From: Streptomyces termitum
GTDB taxonomy: Bacteria > Actinomycetota > Actinomycetes > Streptomycetales > Streptomycetaceae
DNA: 64,000 nucleotides
Direction: 5' to 3'
Assembly (NCBI RefSeq): GCF_014650175.1
Contig: NZ_BMUL01000001.1
Location: forward strand, 290,013 to 354,012
A program made the position numbers and the translations under genes. The notes beneath the pieces were generated by a model. The model was not told where the DNA came from. It did no database searches and saw only the letters and a program-made list of their open reading frames with translations. Shown piece by piece: positions 1 through 8,758 of this stretch. Position 1 is the stretch's first letter, and each line of letters opens with the position of its first letter.

Positions 1-311
1 GGATCTGGGCGGTTTTCGTCGTGACTCCGATGCTCTCATCCACGGTCATGACAACTGCCCCCGTCACCTGGGGTTACGGGCGCGGCGGCGCCGGGGGTGA
101 GGCATCGATCCTGCATGCGGGGCGCATGGGTGCACGCGCGGGGGCGCGCGGAGGACCGGGGCGTGGAAAGGGGTACGGAAAGGGCGGGAAAAGGGCGCGC
201 CGAGGGGGAACCAGCGTGTCCGGTTTCGCGTGTTCACATCGGCATTGACCGGATATTAGCCGGGCAGTGTTGAGACCGTGTCCGTACATGCTCCGTCTGG
301 GGGTTCCACAC
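1..311. other. Left-edge non-coding stretch upstream of the first regulator
   Basis: No coding sequence is supported here. The open frames are G+C-rich and have no recognisable product. Positions 68-180 are low-complexity (runs of G and GC). The last 60 bases should hold the promoter and leader of the regulator that starts at 312. Base composition becomes less extreme around 215-300, as is common at Streptomyces promoters, but I see no clear -35/-10 pair. Confidence 0.5.
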
Positions 312-1694
312 ATGGCAGCCAGGCCACTCGTGCCGCGACAGCCCAACGAACGGCTCCAGGCGCTCATTCAGGAGGCCGCGTGCTCCAACGCGGGCCTCGC
401 CCGCAGGGTCAACATGGTCGGCGCGGAACGCGGCCTCGACCTGCGGTACGACAAGACCTCGGTGGCGCGGTGGCTGCGCGGGCAGCAGCCGCGCGGGCGC
501 GCGCCCGGCATCATCGCCGAGGCGCTCGGCCGCAAACTCGGCCGCACCGTCACCATCGACGAGGTGGGGATGGCCAACGGCCGGAACCTCGCGGCGGGCG
601 TCGGGCTCCAGTTCGCGCCGACCGTGCTCGGCGCGATCGAGCAGGTGTGTGAGCTGTACCGGGGCGACGTGGGCCGCCGGGAGTTCCTGAACGGCTCCGC
701 GGTGGCCGCCTCCGCGCTCGTGGAGCCCAGCCGCGACTGGCTGATCACCGGCACCGACGCGCAGGTGGCGCGCTCCACCGGGGCCCGGGTGGGTCCTTCG
801 GACGTGGCGGCGGTCCGGGAGACCACGGCCGCCCTCGTCGAGCTGGACCGGCGGTTCGGCGGCGGCCACGTCCGCCCGGTGGTGGTCCACTACCTCGACA
901 GCGTGGTGTCCGGGATGCTGTCGGGCTCCTACCGGGAGTCGGTGGGGCGGGAGTTGTTCGCCGCCGCCGCCCGGCTGACCGAGCTGGCCGGCTACATGGC
1001 GGTGGACACCGGCCAACCGGGGCTCGCCCAGCGGTACTACATCCAGGCGCTGCGGCTCTCGCAGGCGGCCGGGGACCGGGGCTACGGCGGGTACGTCCTG
1101 GCGGCGTCCATGAGCCACCTGGCCGCGCAGCTCGGGAACCCGCGCGAGATCGCCCAGTTGGCGCGGGCCGCCCAGGAGGGCACCCGGGGGCGGGTGACGC
1201 CGCGGGCCGAGGCGATGTTCCTGGCGGCGGAGGCCCGCGGGCACGCGCTGCTCGGGGACACCCGCGCCTTCGAGGCCGCCGCGGGCCGTGCCGTACGCGC
1301 GCTGGAGGCGGCCGATCCGGACACGGGCGACGACCCGCCGTGGATCACCCACTTCGACGGGGCGTACCTCGCGGACGAACTCGCCCACTGCTACCGGGAC
1401 CTGGGCTGGGCGGAGGCGGCGGTCCACGCGGCGGAGGAGTCGCTGTCCGGGCATCCGGAGAGCCGGGTGCGGCGGCGGGCGATCGGCCTGGCGCTGCTCG
1501 CGGTGGCGCGGGTGCAGCAGCGGGAGATCGAGGAGGCGTGCCGCACGGGCACGCGCGCGCTGGAACTCCTGGGCACGCTGCGGACCTCGCGCGGGGCGGA
1601 GTACCTGGAGGACCTGAGGGAGCGCCTGGAGCCCTACGCGGGCGAGCCGGTGGTGCGGGAGTTCGAGGCCCGGCTGGAGGTGGTGGCCGCCTGA
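312..1694 (+). CDS. NsdA/NsdB-like regulatory protein with TPR-like helical repeats
   Basis: A 460-residue cytoplasmic protein. Residues about 10-85 look like a helix-turn-helix-type DNA-binding module. After it comes RREFLNG at about 122-128, a hallmark I associate with the Streptomyces NsdA/NsdB regulator group, where it is internal and not a Tat signal. Residues about 160-455 are alanine/leucine-rich helical hairpins of TPR type. The start at 312 is preferred over the in-frame ATGs at 267 and 288 because a GGGGG ribosome-binding run lies about 9 bases upstream and the extra residues look non-coding. It is monocistronic; a gene for a membrane protein follows after 149 bases. NsdA-type proteins repress differentiation and antibiotic production in Streptomyces. 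That role is inferred here from resemblance only. Confidence 0.7.
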   Translation: MAARPLVPRQPNERLQALIQEAACSNAGLARRVNMVGAERGLDLRYDKTSVARWLRGQQPRGRAPGIIAEALGRKLGRTVTIDEVGMANGRNLAAGVGLQFAPTVLGAIEQVCELYRGDVGRREFLNGSAVAASALVEPSRDWLITGTDAQVARSTGARVGPSDVAAVRETTAALVELDRRFGGGHVRPVVVHYLDSVVSGMLSGSYRESVGRELFAAAARLTELAGYMAVDTGQPGLAQRYYIQALRLSQAAGDRGYGGYVLAASMSHLAAQLGNPREIAQLARAAQEGTRGRVTPRAEAMFLAAEARGHALLGDTRAFEAAAGRAVRALEAADPDTGDDPPWITHFDGAYLADELAHCYRDLGWAEAAVHAAEESLSGHPESRVRRRAIGLALLAVARVQQREIEEACRTGTRALELLGTLRTSRGAEYLEDLRERLEPYAGEPVVREFEARLEVVAA

Positions 1695-1843
1695 GCGGCC
1701 GGCGGCGGGGCGGTCGGGATCTTTTCCGGAGGGCGTTCCGGGACGAAGGGTGTTACCGGCCTCACACGTGTGTGCGGACTCGTAGGGGCATTCGGTAGCG
1801 TGAGCCGACGATTCCGTAGGTCGGTCCATCAGTAGGAGTCCCG

Positions 1844-3277
1844 GTGACGCAGAACGGACAGGGTCCGGAGCAGGGGGGCGCGCAGGCGTGGGGCGGTGCC
1901 TGGGGCCCCGGTGGCGCCCAGCCCCAGCCGGGCGGGCAGCCGCTGCCCCCGGCGCAGCCGCTGCCGCCCGAGGCGCCGGCCGGTGATCTCCAGGCCACCC
2001 AGTACATCGCCCCGCTGCCCCAGCAGCCCCCAGCCGGCCCGCCCGCCGGCTACGGCTATCCGCCGCCGGTCGCCGCCCACGGCGACATGCAGGCGACCCA
2101 GTACCTGGCGCCGGTGCCCGGCGGGATGCCGCCGGCCGGGCCGCCGCAGGGCCCGCCCGCCGGGTACGGCTATCCGCCGCCGGTCGCCCCGCACGGCGAC
2201 ATGCAGGCCACCCAGCACCTCGCGCCCGTGCCGCCGCTGAACGGCGCCGGGGACGGCGGGCAGACGCAGTTCCTCGGTACGGGTCCGCTGGCGCAGCCGC
2301 CCGCCCCGGCCGGGGCCTCGGACGCCACCCAGTACATCGCCCCGGTGCCGGGCGGACCCGCGGGCGGCGGCCCGATGGGCGGTCCGGCGGGCGGCGGCCC
2401 GATGGGCGGCGGGCCCCTGCACGGCGGGCCGCCGCAGCCGCAGCCGCCCGCCGAGTTCGACAACCTCTTCCGGGACTCGGCGCCCGCGCGCCCCGCGCCC
2501 CCGGCCTACCAGCAGCCCGCCCCGGCCCCGTACCAGCAGAATCCGCAGCACCAGCAGCACCCTCCGCACCAGCCGCCGCCGCAGTACGGCTACCAGGAGG
2601 AGTACTACGACGAGCCCGAGCCGCGCCGGAAGTCGCCGGTCGCGCTGATCGCGGTCGTGGTCGCGGGCTGCGCGGTCGTCGGCCTCGGCGCGGGCGCCCT
2701 GCTCAGCGGCGGCGACGACGACAAGAAGGACACCACGGCGGGCGGTGACAAGGTGGCCGCCGGTTCGCCGACGCCCGGCGCCGAGAAGACCGGTTCCGCC
2801 CCGGCGGAGAAGGCCGACGACCCGGCCGAGCCGCAGGCGAAGGACCTGGACAAGCTCCTCGCGACCAGCAACGACAGCCGGGACGCGGTCATCCGCTCGG
2901 TCGAGGCGATCAAGCAGTGCAAGGACCTCGACCAGGCCGCCGCCGACCTGCGGGGCGCCGCAGAGCAGCGCCGGGGCCTGGTCACCAAGCTCCAGACGCT
3001 CAGCGTCGACAAGCTGCCCGACAGCGCCGCGCTGACGGCCGCGCTCACGCGCGCGTGGCAGGCGTCCGCCGCCGCCGACGACCACTACGCGGGCTGGGCC
3101 GACCAGATGAAGGCCAAGAACGGCTGCAAGGACGGCAAGGCCCGCAACACCAACCGCCTCAAGGCCGCCGACGAGAAGAGCGGCGAGGCGACCCGGGAGA
3201 AGAAGGCGGCGGCCGGGCTGTGGAACCCGACCGCCGACAAGTACGGCCTGACCCGCCGCGCCGCCACCCAGCTCTAG
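1844..3277 (+). CDS. Single-pass membrane protein with repeated ATQ-Y-I/L-AP motifs
   Basis: A 477-residue protein starting at GTG with AGGAG 8 bases upstream. Residues 1-260 are a disordered cytoplasmic region rich in Pro, Gly and Gln. It contains four close copies of a short motif, ATQ(Y/H)(I/L)AP, at about 51, 84, 122 and 161, and a degenerate TQFL at 141. A basic RRK (261-263) precedes one transmembrane helix (about 265-288), so the N-terminus is probably inside. The C-terminal 185 residues, after an Asp/Lys-rich stretch, are outside, Lys/Ala-rich and helical, with two cysteines. The regularly spaced Thr residues could be kinase or FHA-domain targets, but no partner is encoded beside it. 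The family is known to me only as a hypothetical Streptomyces membrane protein. Confidence 0.75.
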   Translation: MTQNGQGPEQGGAQAWGGAWGPGGAQPQPGGQPLPPAQPLPPEAPAGDLQATQYIAPLPQQPPAGPPAGYGYPPPVAAHGDMQATQYLAPVPGGMPPAGPPQGPPAGYGYPPPVAPHGDMQATQHLAPVPPLNGAGDGGQTQFLGTGPLAQPPAPAGASDATQYIAPVPGGPAGGGPMGGPAGGGPMGGGPLHGGPPQPQPPAEFDNLFRDSAPARPAPPAYQQPAPAPYQQNPQHQQHPPHQPPPQYGYQEEYYDEPEPRRKSPVALIAVVVAGCAVVGLGAGALLSGGDDDKKDTTAGGDKVAAGSPTPGAEKTGSAPAEKADDPAEPQAKDLDKLLATSNDSRDAVIRSVEAIKQCKDLDQAAADLRGAAEQRRGLVTKLQTLSVDKLPDSAALTAALTRAWQASAAADDHYAGWADQMKAKNGCKDGKARNTNRLKAADEKSGEATREKKAAAGLWNPTADKYGLTRRAATQL

Positions 3278-3326
3278 GGCTGTCCGGCGCCGCCCGGTCC
3301 TCCGCCTCCTTCCGAAGGGGCGGGGG

Positions 3327-4595
3327 TCAGACGGCGGCGCCGGTGACGGTCGGGCCGACGTCCACGAAGCCCGGCTTCTGGGCCACCAGGCGGCCCTGGC
3401 GGACCACCTGGAAGGTCACCGCGTGGTTGACGATCCGGGGGAAGCCCGGGGCGCCGAGCAGGTCCCCGTACATCCACCGCAGCGTCGGGGTGAGGCCGCC
3501 GGTGTCCACCTGGGCGCCCCGGTCGAGGGCGCCGCTGATCCGCGAGCCGGTGACCTTGTCCGTGTTCAGCGACTCGATCACCTTCTTGAGGACGGTGTAC
3601 GCGATCCAGGTCGTCTGCACGCCCGCGTCGGCCGGGTCCACCCGGTTGTCGGCGAAGGCGTGCGCCTGGATGACCTTCCGCATCGGCTCCCAGCTCGGGT
3701 CGCCCGCCGCCGGGTACCAGCCGGTGACGTAGGCGCCCTCGAAGGGGCTGCGGGCGCCGCCGGTGCGGTCGATGAGCGGCTGGCCGACGCTGCCGAGCAC
3801 GGAGGAGATCCGCACCTGCGCCGCCTCCTCCTTCCCGGAGCCCTCCGGGAGCCGCCGGAAGGAGTCGAAGAAGGTCTGGGTGCGCTCGCCGAGGACGGCC
3901 GCGACGCAGCCGTCGTCCGTGCCCGCCCGCTCCCGCGCGCGGGTGGCCTGCGAGGTGTACTCGGTGGCGTCCTCGACGGCCGGGATGTCCACGGCCTGGT
4001 GCCGGCGGGCCTTGCGCAGCCCGGCGTCGAGGAGCTTGGGCAGCCGGTCGCCGGCGACGGTGTCGGGCCGGACCAGGGAGACCTGGCGGCAGGATTCGGC
4101 CAACTGCATGCCGTGCCCCGCGACGAGCGAGGCGACACCGCCGTTGACGGGGTACGAGACCGGGCTGGTGAACTCGTCCTCGGTGATGCCGTAGCCGCCG
4201 ATGTACGGGATGCCGGCCGCCTCCAGGGGGGCCATGAAGGCGCGGCCGTTCTGGCTGTACGAGCCCACCACGGCCACCACGTTCTCGCGCACCGCGCGGC
4301 GGGCGCAGGCGGCGGCGCCCGTCGGGCTGTTCTCCTCGTTGCAGGTGAGGACGCGGAGCTGGTGGCCGTCGATGCCGCCCTCGGAGTTCACCCAGCGGGC
4401 GTACGCCTGGGCCATGGCGGGCATGCCGGGCATGTTGGTCGCGCGCGTCTGGTCGGGGGCCCAGGTCATCACCGTGACGGGCTCCCTGGAGCCTCCGGAG
4501 ACGCCGGGGAGCGCGCCGCACCCGGTGAGGAGCGACGCGCCGGCCGCCGCGGCGGTGACGGACGCGAGGAATGAGGACAGTCGCCTACCGGTCAT
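3327..4595 (-). CDS. Lipoprotein solute-binding protein, type 1 (Leu/Ile/Val-binding-like)
   Basis: A 422-residue extracellular lipoprotein. The signal peptide has RR at 4-5 and a lipobox LLTGC with the lipidated Cys at 26. The mature part has the type 1 periplasmic-binding-protein fold: GxDGHQLR-type loop, AVVGSYSQNGRA around 95-105, and a second lobe ending near VGPTVTGAAV. The start at 4595 gives the correct signal peptide; a longer in-frame extension to 4754 adds residues with no signal character. No permease or ATPase gene lies beside it, so it is an orphan receptor or works with a transporter elsewhere. The ligand cannot be told. The gene converges on the preceding membrane-protein gene with 49 bases between the stop codons. 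Confidence 0.8.
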   Translation of the reverse strand: MTGRRLSSFLASVTAAAAGASLLTGCGALPGVSGGSREPVTVMTWAPDQTRATNMPGMPAMAQAYARWVNSEGGIDGHQLRVLTCNEENSPTGAAACARRAVRENVVAVVGSYSQNGRAFMAPLEAAGIPYIGGYGITEDEFTSPVSYPVNGGVASLVAGHGMQLAESCRQVSLVRPDTVAGDRLPKLLDAGLRKARRHQAVDIPAVEDATEYTSQATRARERAGTDDGCVAAVLGERTQTFFDSFRRLPEGSGKEEAAQVRISSVLGSVGQPLIDRTGGARSPFEGAYVTGWYPAAGDPSWEPMRKVIQAHAFADNRVDPADAGVQTTWIAYTVLKKVIESLNTDKVTGSRISGALDRGAQVDTGGLTPTLRWMYGDLLGAPGFPRIVNHAVTFQVVRQGRLVAQKPGFVDVGPTVTGAAV

Positions 4596-4738
4596 GTCCA
4601 CGCACCATTCCGCGTTCCGGGTAACGCGGGAGTGTGTGTTGTTCGACGGAGGGTGACGCAGAGGTGAATTGCGGGGGTCGGTCCCCATAAGGGGAGGGGG
4701 TGACTCCGCTTGTCGGAGGCGAACCGTACGATCGGACG

Positions 4739-5242
4739 ATGTCCAGTCCCGCACCCGGTTCGGCCAACTCTTCCCGTCGCGGCCGTCGCTCCTCCACCAT
4801 GGGCGGCATGCCGCTCAACGACATGCCGTGGTGGCGCTGGCGCGCCAACGTGCGCTCAGCGCTGCACATGCTCTCCGATCCCGGGTTCCACCGGTCCGTC
4901 TGGCTCGCCGGCCAGGAGGGGTACGGGGACGTCACCGACGCCGTCTACCGGCTCGTCGAGGACACCTGGCTCGACAACTGGTCCGCCGAGAGGTACGTCG
5001 GGGCGATCTTCCGCGACTCCGGCGAGGCGCAGGCCGTCGACCTCGCCGTCCTGCGGGTGCTGCGCATCCTGCACCAGGCCGGGCCCGACGCGCCCGTCTC
5101 CGCCTACCTGGAGCACCCCGGCTGGCCCGAGGCCGTCCAGGCGGCCCGCGACGCCCACGTCCGGCTCGCCACCGCCGACGGGGACGACCCGGACGTGCCG
5201 CCGCGCTCGCTGGAGCTCCTGCGCGTCCTCACGCGCGCGTAG
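4739..5242 (+). CDS. Small conserved actinobacterial protein (SCO4402-like)
   Basis: A 167-residue soluble protein with no signal peptide or membrane helix. It has a Trp-rich start (PWWRWRANVRSALHML at about 26-41) and acidic helical segments. It resembles what I recall as the SCO4402 family, whose S. coelicolor member lies next to purU, and purU is the next gene here, so the context agrees. The function is unknown. The start is uncertain: ATG 4739 is taken, while GTG 4700 sits too close to its GGAGG run and ATG 4799 would remove the basic N-terminus. The divergent lipoprotein gene begins 143 bases to the left, so both promoters lie in 4596-4738. Confidence 0.7.
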   Translation: MSSPAPGSANSSRRGRRSSTMGGMPLNDMPWWRWRANVRSALHMLSDPGFHRSVWLAGQEGYGDVTDAVYRLVEDTWLDNWSAERYVGAIFRDSGEAQAVDLAVLRVLRILHQAGPDAPVSAYLEHPGWPEAVQAARDAHVRLATADGDDPDVPPRSLELLRVLTRA

Positions 5243-5345
5243 CGGTTCGGGGGCGTACCGGCGGGGACGCGCGGCGGGGCGTGCGGCGTCCCGATGGGTG
5301 GACGGAGACTGCGGCACGGGGGTTTCCGTGTGGCACGCTGTCGCC

Positions 5346-6197
5346 ATGACCGACCAGTATGTCCTCACCCTTTCGTGCCCGGACAAAAAGGGCATCGTGC
5401 ACGCCGTGTCGAGCTACCTCTTCATCACCGGATGCAACATCGAGGACAGCCAGCAGTACGGCGACCACGACACCGGACTCTTCTTCATGCGGGTCCACTT
5501 CTCCGCCGAAGCGCCGGTGAACGTCGAGAAGCTGCGGGCCAGCTTCACCGCCGTCGGCGACTCCTTCGCCATGGACTGGCAGATCAACCGGGCCGACGAG
5601 CGGATGCGCGTCGTCCTGATGGTCTCCAAGTTCGGTCACTGCCTCAACGACCTGCTGTTCCGGTCCGGCATCGGCGCGCTGCCCGTCGAGATCGTCGCCG
5701 TCGTCTCCAACCACACCGACTTCGCCGAGCTCGTCGCCTCCTACGACATCCCCTTCCGGCACATCCCCGTGACGAAGGACACCAAGCAGGCGGCCGAGGC
5801 GGAGCTGCTCGCGCTGGTCGAGGAGGAGAACGTCGAACTCGTCGTCCTCGCGCGCTACATGCAGGTCCTCTCCGACGACCTCTGCAAGCGGCTCTCCGGG
5901 CGGATCATCAACATCCACCACTCCTTCCTCCCCAGCTTCAAGGGTGCCAAGCCCTACCACCAGGCGCACGCGCGCGGGGTGAAGCTCATCGGGGCGACGG
6001 CGCACTACGTCACGGCCGACCTCGACGAGGGGCCGATCATCGAGCAGGAGGTCGAACGGGTCGGGCACGAGGTCACGCCGGACCAGCTCGTCGCGGTCGG
6101 GCGGGACGTGGAGTGCCAGGCGCTGGCGCGGGCGGTCAAGTGGCACGCGGAACGCCGCATCCTCCCCAACGGCCGCCGCACCGTCATCTTCGCCTGA
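5346..6197 (+). CDS. purU: Formyltetrahydrofolate deformylase
   Basis: A 283-residue enzyme that hydrolyses 10-formyltetrahydrofolate to formate and tetrahydrofolate in the cytoplasm, balancing the one-carbon pool and supplying formate. Residues 1-80 form an ACT domain (DQYVLTLSCPDKKGIVHAV). Residues 85-283 are the formyltransferase fold, with the SNH motif (about 121-123), the INIHHSFLPSFKGA loop, and GATAHYVTADLDEGPIIEQ, which carries the catalytic His and Asp typical of PurU. Length is normal for the family. The ATG at 5346 starts exactly at the ACT domain; a longer open frame upstream has no homologous content. The gene stands alone, 103 bases after the SCO4402-like gene. Confidence 0.95.
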   Translation: MTDQYVLTLSCPDKKGIVHAVSSYLFITGCNIEDSQQYGDHDTGLFFMRVHFSAEAPVNVEKLRASFTAVGDSFAMDWQINRADERMRVVLMVSKFGHCLNDLLFRSGIGALPVEIVAVVSNHTDFAELVASYDIPFRHIPVTKDTKQAAEAELLALVEEENVELVVLARYMQVLSDDLCKRLSGRIINIHHSFLPSFKGAKPYHQAHARGVKLIGATAHYVTADLDEGPIIEQEVERVGHEVTPDQLVAVGRDVECQALARAVKWHAERRILPNGRRTVIFA

Positions 6198-6205
6198 CCC
6201 GGGCC

Positions 6206-6245
6206 GGTCGAGTCCGGTCGAGTCCGGTCGAGTCCGGTCGGGTCC
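6206..6245. repeat. Four tandem 10-bp repeats between convergent genes
   Basis: Four head-to-tail copies of GGTCGAGTCC (the last is GGTCGGGTCC) lie just past the purU stop codon, in the 80-base gap before the convergent anti-sigma gene. The following bases are also inverted-repeat-like (GGTCGGGTCC/GGTCCGACC). The array may help end transcription or be neutral. Its copy number could vary between strains. Confidence 0.85.
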
Positions 6246-6277
6246 GACCGGGTCTGGGCCGGGCCGGGAGGAGCGTC

Positions 6278-7453
6278 CTAGAGGCGGCTCAGGGAGGCGG
6301 CCGTGGTGAGGACGTCGTGGATGGCCTCCCGGTCGCCGTCCTGGCCCGCCGCCGCTTCCTGCGGGGAGATGTGGCCCGCCACGAGCCGGCAGAACTCGAC
6401 CCCGTCCATGGCGACCTGCGCCACCGTGTGGTCGGGGGAGCCGAGGGCCGCGGGGGAGTCCAGCGCGATGTACCAGTGGCCGCCGCCCACGCCCTCGACC
6501 TCCAGGTGGAGGGAGCGGCCGGGCGAGCCCGCGGCGACGAGCCGGCGGGGCGGGGCCGCGCGTCCGGACCGGCGGCGGTGGGCGAGGGCGCCGGGCAGCA
6601 GCCGCGCGGCGAGGTCGATCATGCCGCGCAGGTGCGGGCCGCTGGGCGGGTCGTACGGGTAGGCGACCGCGTTCGCGATGTCCTCCGCGTGGACCCAGCA
6701 CTCGAAGGCCCGCTCCAGCAGGGCGTCCTGGAGGGGGAGGGCGAATTCGCCGTAGGTGACGGTGAGGTCGGCCGCGCCGGGCCCGGCGACGGAGACGGTC
6801 TGGACGAGGGCGTGGCTCTGGTCCCGCCAGGGCGCCCGCAGGGTCCGGTTGGGCGGCCGGTCGAGCGCCTTCCAGAAGGATTCGGTCCGCTCGGTCGGCG
6901 TCAGTTCGGGCACGTCGGGCCCGAGCGGGTCGGCGAGGCCGAGCGCGCCGGAGACCAGGCCGTCGACGGCGAGGAGGTGGCCGATGACTCCGGCGACGGT
7001 GGACTTGCGCCGCACCAGGGCGTCGTCCTCGTACCACTTGAGCCGTACGGGCGCGTGCCACTCGGATTCGCCGATGTCGCGCAGCAGCGCGTCGAGGCGG
7101 GCGGTCTCGGCGTCGTAGGGCGCGGCCCAGGCGGGGACGGGGATGCGGGCGGGGCGCCGCTTGAGGCAGTTGTCCAGGACGCGGAAGCGCAGCATGGGGT
7201 CGAGGTCCAGGTCGCGGTCCTCGTGGAGGAGGCTGACCGCGTTCCGCAGCCGGAGGGCTTCCTCGGCGCAGGGCGCGCAGCCGGTGAGGTGGTCCTCGAC
7301 GGCCTCGGTCTCGGCGGCCGAACACGCCGAGAGTGCCCAGGCCCCGAGGAGGGACTTGAGCACGGTGTGGCTGAGGGGCACCTCCGCTCCGGGGGCTTCC
7401 GGTGGGCGCGGGGCGCGTGCGGGGCCGTCGTCCTCGCCGTTCGCCCCCGTCAC
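6278..7453 (-). CDS. Zinc-finger anti-sigma factor fused to a mycothiol maleylpyruvate-isomerase-like domain
   Basis: A 391-residue protein. The first 25 residues are disordered. Residues about 26-75 are a zf-HC2/ZAS module with EDHLTGCAPC (the HxxxCxxC zinc motif) and an upstream Cys. Residues about 105-275 resemble the MDMPI_N/DinB-like domain of mycothiol-dependent enzymes, followed by an MDMPI C-terminal-like part. There is no membrane helix, so it is cytoplasmic. The GTG start overlaps the stop of the sigma-factor gene as GTGA, so the two are translated together, as expected for a sigma/anti-sigma pair. The fusion hints at a thiol or redox signal, but whether the second domain binds mycothiol or metal is unknown. 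Confidence 0.85.
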   Translation of the reverse strand: MTGANGEDDGPARAPRPPEAPGAEVPLSHTVLKSLLGAWALSACSAAETEAVEDHLTGCAPCAEEALRLRNAVSLLHEDRDLDLDPMLRFRVLDNCLKRRPARIPVPAWAAPYDAETARLDALLRDIGESEWHAPVRLKWYEDDALVRRKSTVAGVIGHLLAVDGLVSGALGLADPLGPDVPELTPTERTESFWKALDRPPNRTLRAPWRDQSHALVQTVSVAGPGAADLTVTYGEFALPLQDALLERAFECWVHAEDIANAVAYPYDPPSGPHLRGMIDLAARLLPGALAHRRRSGRAAPPRRLVAAGSPGRSLHLEVEGVGGGHWYIALDSPAALGSPDHTVAQVAMDGVEFCRLVAGHISPQEAAAGQDGDREAIHDVLTTAASLSRL

Positions 7454-8028
7454 AGGATCCGTCCGTGGCCGCCCGGCGGTCCGTCGAGCGGCCGGGTCTC
7501 GGCGGTGGCGAGGAGCTGGAGTCCGAGCCGGAGCCTGCGCCGGGCCTCCTCGTGGGTGATGGAGAGGTCGGCGGCGGTCTGGCGGTAGTCCCGCCGCTGG
7601 AAGTAGGCGAGTTCGAGCGCCTTGCGGAGCGGGGCGGGCATGGAGGTGGCGATGTAGTCGGCGCGGGCGGCGACGCCGGCGCGGTGCACCTTGGCCTCCA
7701 GCTCCTCGGCGGAGCCGACGCCGGTCTCGGCGTAGGCGGTGGTCTCGGTCTGTCGGAGCCTCTGCACGGCCTCCCGCTGGGTCAGCCGGGCGACCCAGGA
7801 CCGCATGCTGCCCTGCCGGGGGTCGTAGGCGTCGGGGTTCTCCCATATGTAGCCGAAGACCTCGCGGGTGATCTGGTCGGCGGCCCGGTCGTCGTCGAGG
7901 ACGCGGTGGGCGAGGCTGTGCACGAGGGAGGCGAACCGGTCGTACAGCTCGCCGAGCGCGGCGGCCTCGCCGCGGGCGAGCCGCTGCTGCATCCTGCGGT
8001 CCCAGCGCGGTGGTGTGAGGTGCGCCAT
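7450..8028 (-). CDS. ECF-type RNA polymerase sigma factor
   Basis: A 192-residue sigma-70 family protein of ECF size. Region 2 spans about 15-85 (GELYDRFASLVHSLAHRVL, then YIWENPDAYDPRQGSMRSW). Region 4 spans about 125-178, with the helix-turn-helix YRQTAADLSITHEEARRRLR. Its stop codon overlaps the GTG of the anti-sigma factor. A STAS protein gene starts 250 bases away on the other strand. As I recall, S. coelicolor has a matching sigma and anti-anti-sigma arrangement near SCO4409/SCO4410. The promoters it recognises cannot be told from sequence alone. The start is ATG 8028 with a weak purine-rich GGAAGGG about 14 bases upstream. Confidence 0.9.
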   Translation of the reverse strand: MAHLTPPRWDRRMQQRLARGEAAALGELYDRFASLVHSLAHRVLDDDRAADQITREVFGYIWENPDAYDPRQGSMRSWVARLTQREAVQRLRQTETTAYAETGVGSAEELEAKVHRAGVAARADYIATSMPAPLRKALELAYFQRRDYRQTAADLSITHEEARRRLRLGLQLLATAETRPLDGPPGGHGRIL

Positions 8029-8278
8029 CCGAGCTTCACCACCCTTCCGCTTCCGTACGCGCCCTGCTGCCCGTCGGGCCCGACCCCGTGCGGGGACCGG
8101 CCCGTCTCTGTCCGGGGGACCAGACTTTCCTGTTCCGAACTCCAAAGTAATGCGGTGGGCCCGCGGCGCACGCCCGTTTGCCGCAAGTGCGCCCTTGACG
8201 CGGGTGCGGGTGGTAAGGAAAGCGTCATCCGCCCTTACGGGGGGTTTCGCCGGTGTCCCCCTGGGCAGGCGCCCGTCC

Positions 8279-8758
8279 GTGACGACGATCGAGGCCCATG
8301 AGGACGACCACGGCGCGTGGACGGTGCTGCGCCTGAGCGGCGAGCTGGACCTGGTGACCTCGCCGCGGATACGCAGGCGGGTGCACGACGCCGTCGCGGC
8401 GGGCCGGCACGATCTGGTCGTCGACCTCTCGGACGTCCTCTTCTGCGACTCGACCGGGGTCGGGGTGCTGGTGGCCGCCCGCCGGCTGCTGCGCTCCTGC
8501 GGCGGGCGGCTGCGCCTGGTCCTCCCGCCGGAGCCGGGCCGGGGCACGGGGGACGGCCGGGGCCACGTGACCCGGGTCTTCTCGGCGCTGGGCGTGGTCC
8601 GCCTCTTCGACGTGTACGAGGACGTCCCGGCGGCCCTGGAGGCGGGCGCGCCCGTCCCCGTGCCCTCGCCCGCCCCCGTACCCCCGCGCGCGCCGTCCCC
8701 GGCCCCGCCTCCGGTGGTGGTCAGTCCGCGGCGGCCGGGGTCCCGAACCGCTCCCTGA
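8279..8758 (+). CDS. STAS-domain anti-anti-sigma factor
   Basis: A 159-residue cytoplasmic protein of the SpoIIAA/STAS family. Residues 1-115 carry the fold, with FCDSTGVGVLVAARR at about 55-69, whose Ser is the residue normally phosphorylated by a partner kinase. The last 40 residues are Pro/Ala-rich and not part of the fold. GTG 8279 is chosen because the domain begins right after it; a longer upstream extension is not conserved-looking. The gene faces the sigma/anti-sigma pair, and its 3' end overlaps the convergent acyl-CoA ligase gene by 38 bases. It could partner with the HATPase at 12947 rather than with the zinc-finger anti-sigma factor, which is not a usual STAS target. Confidence 0.85.
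   Translation: MTTIEAHEDDHGAWTVLRLSGELDLVTSPRIRRRVHDAVAAGRHDLVVDLSDVLFCDSTGVGVLVAARRLLRSCGGRLRLVLPPEPGRGTGDGRGHVTRVFSALGVVRLFDVYEDVPAALEAGAPVPVPSPAPVPPRAPSPAPPPVVVSPRRPGSRTAP

Noticed and set aside
675..705. RREFL motif as a Tat signal in the first regulator
   Set aside because: It is internal (about residue 122), is not followed by a signal-type hydrophobic core and cleavage site, and is typical of this regulator family.
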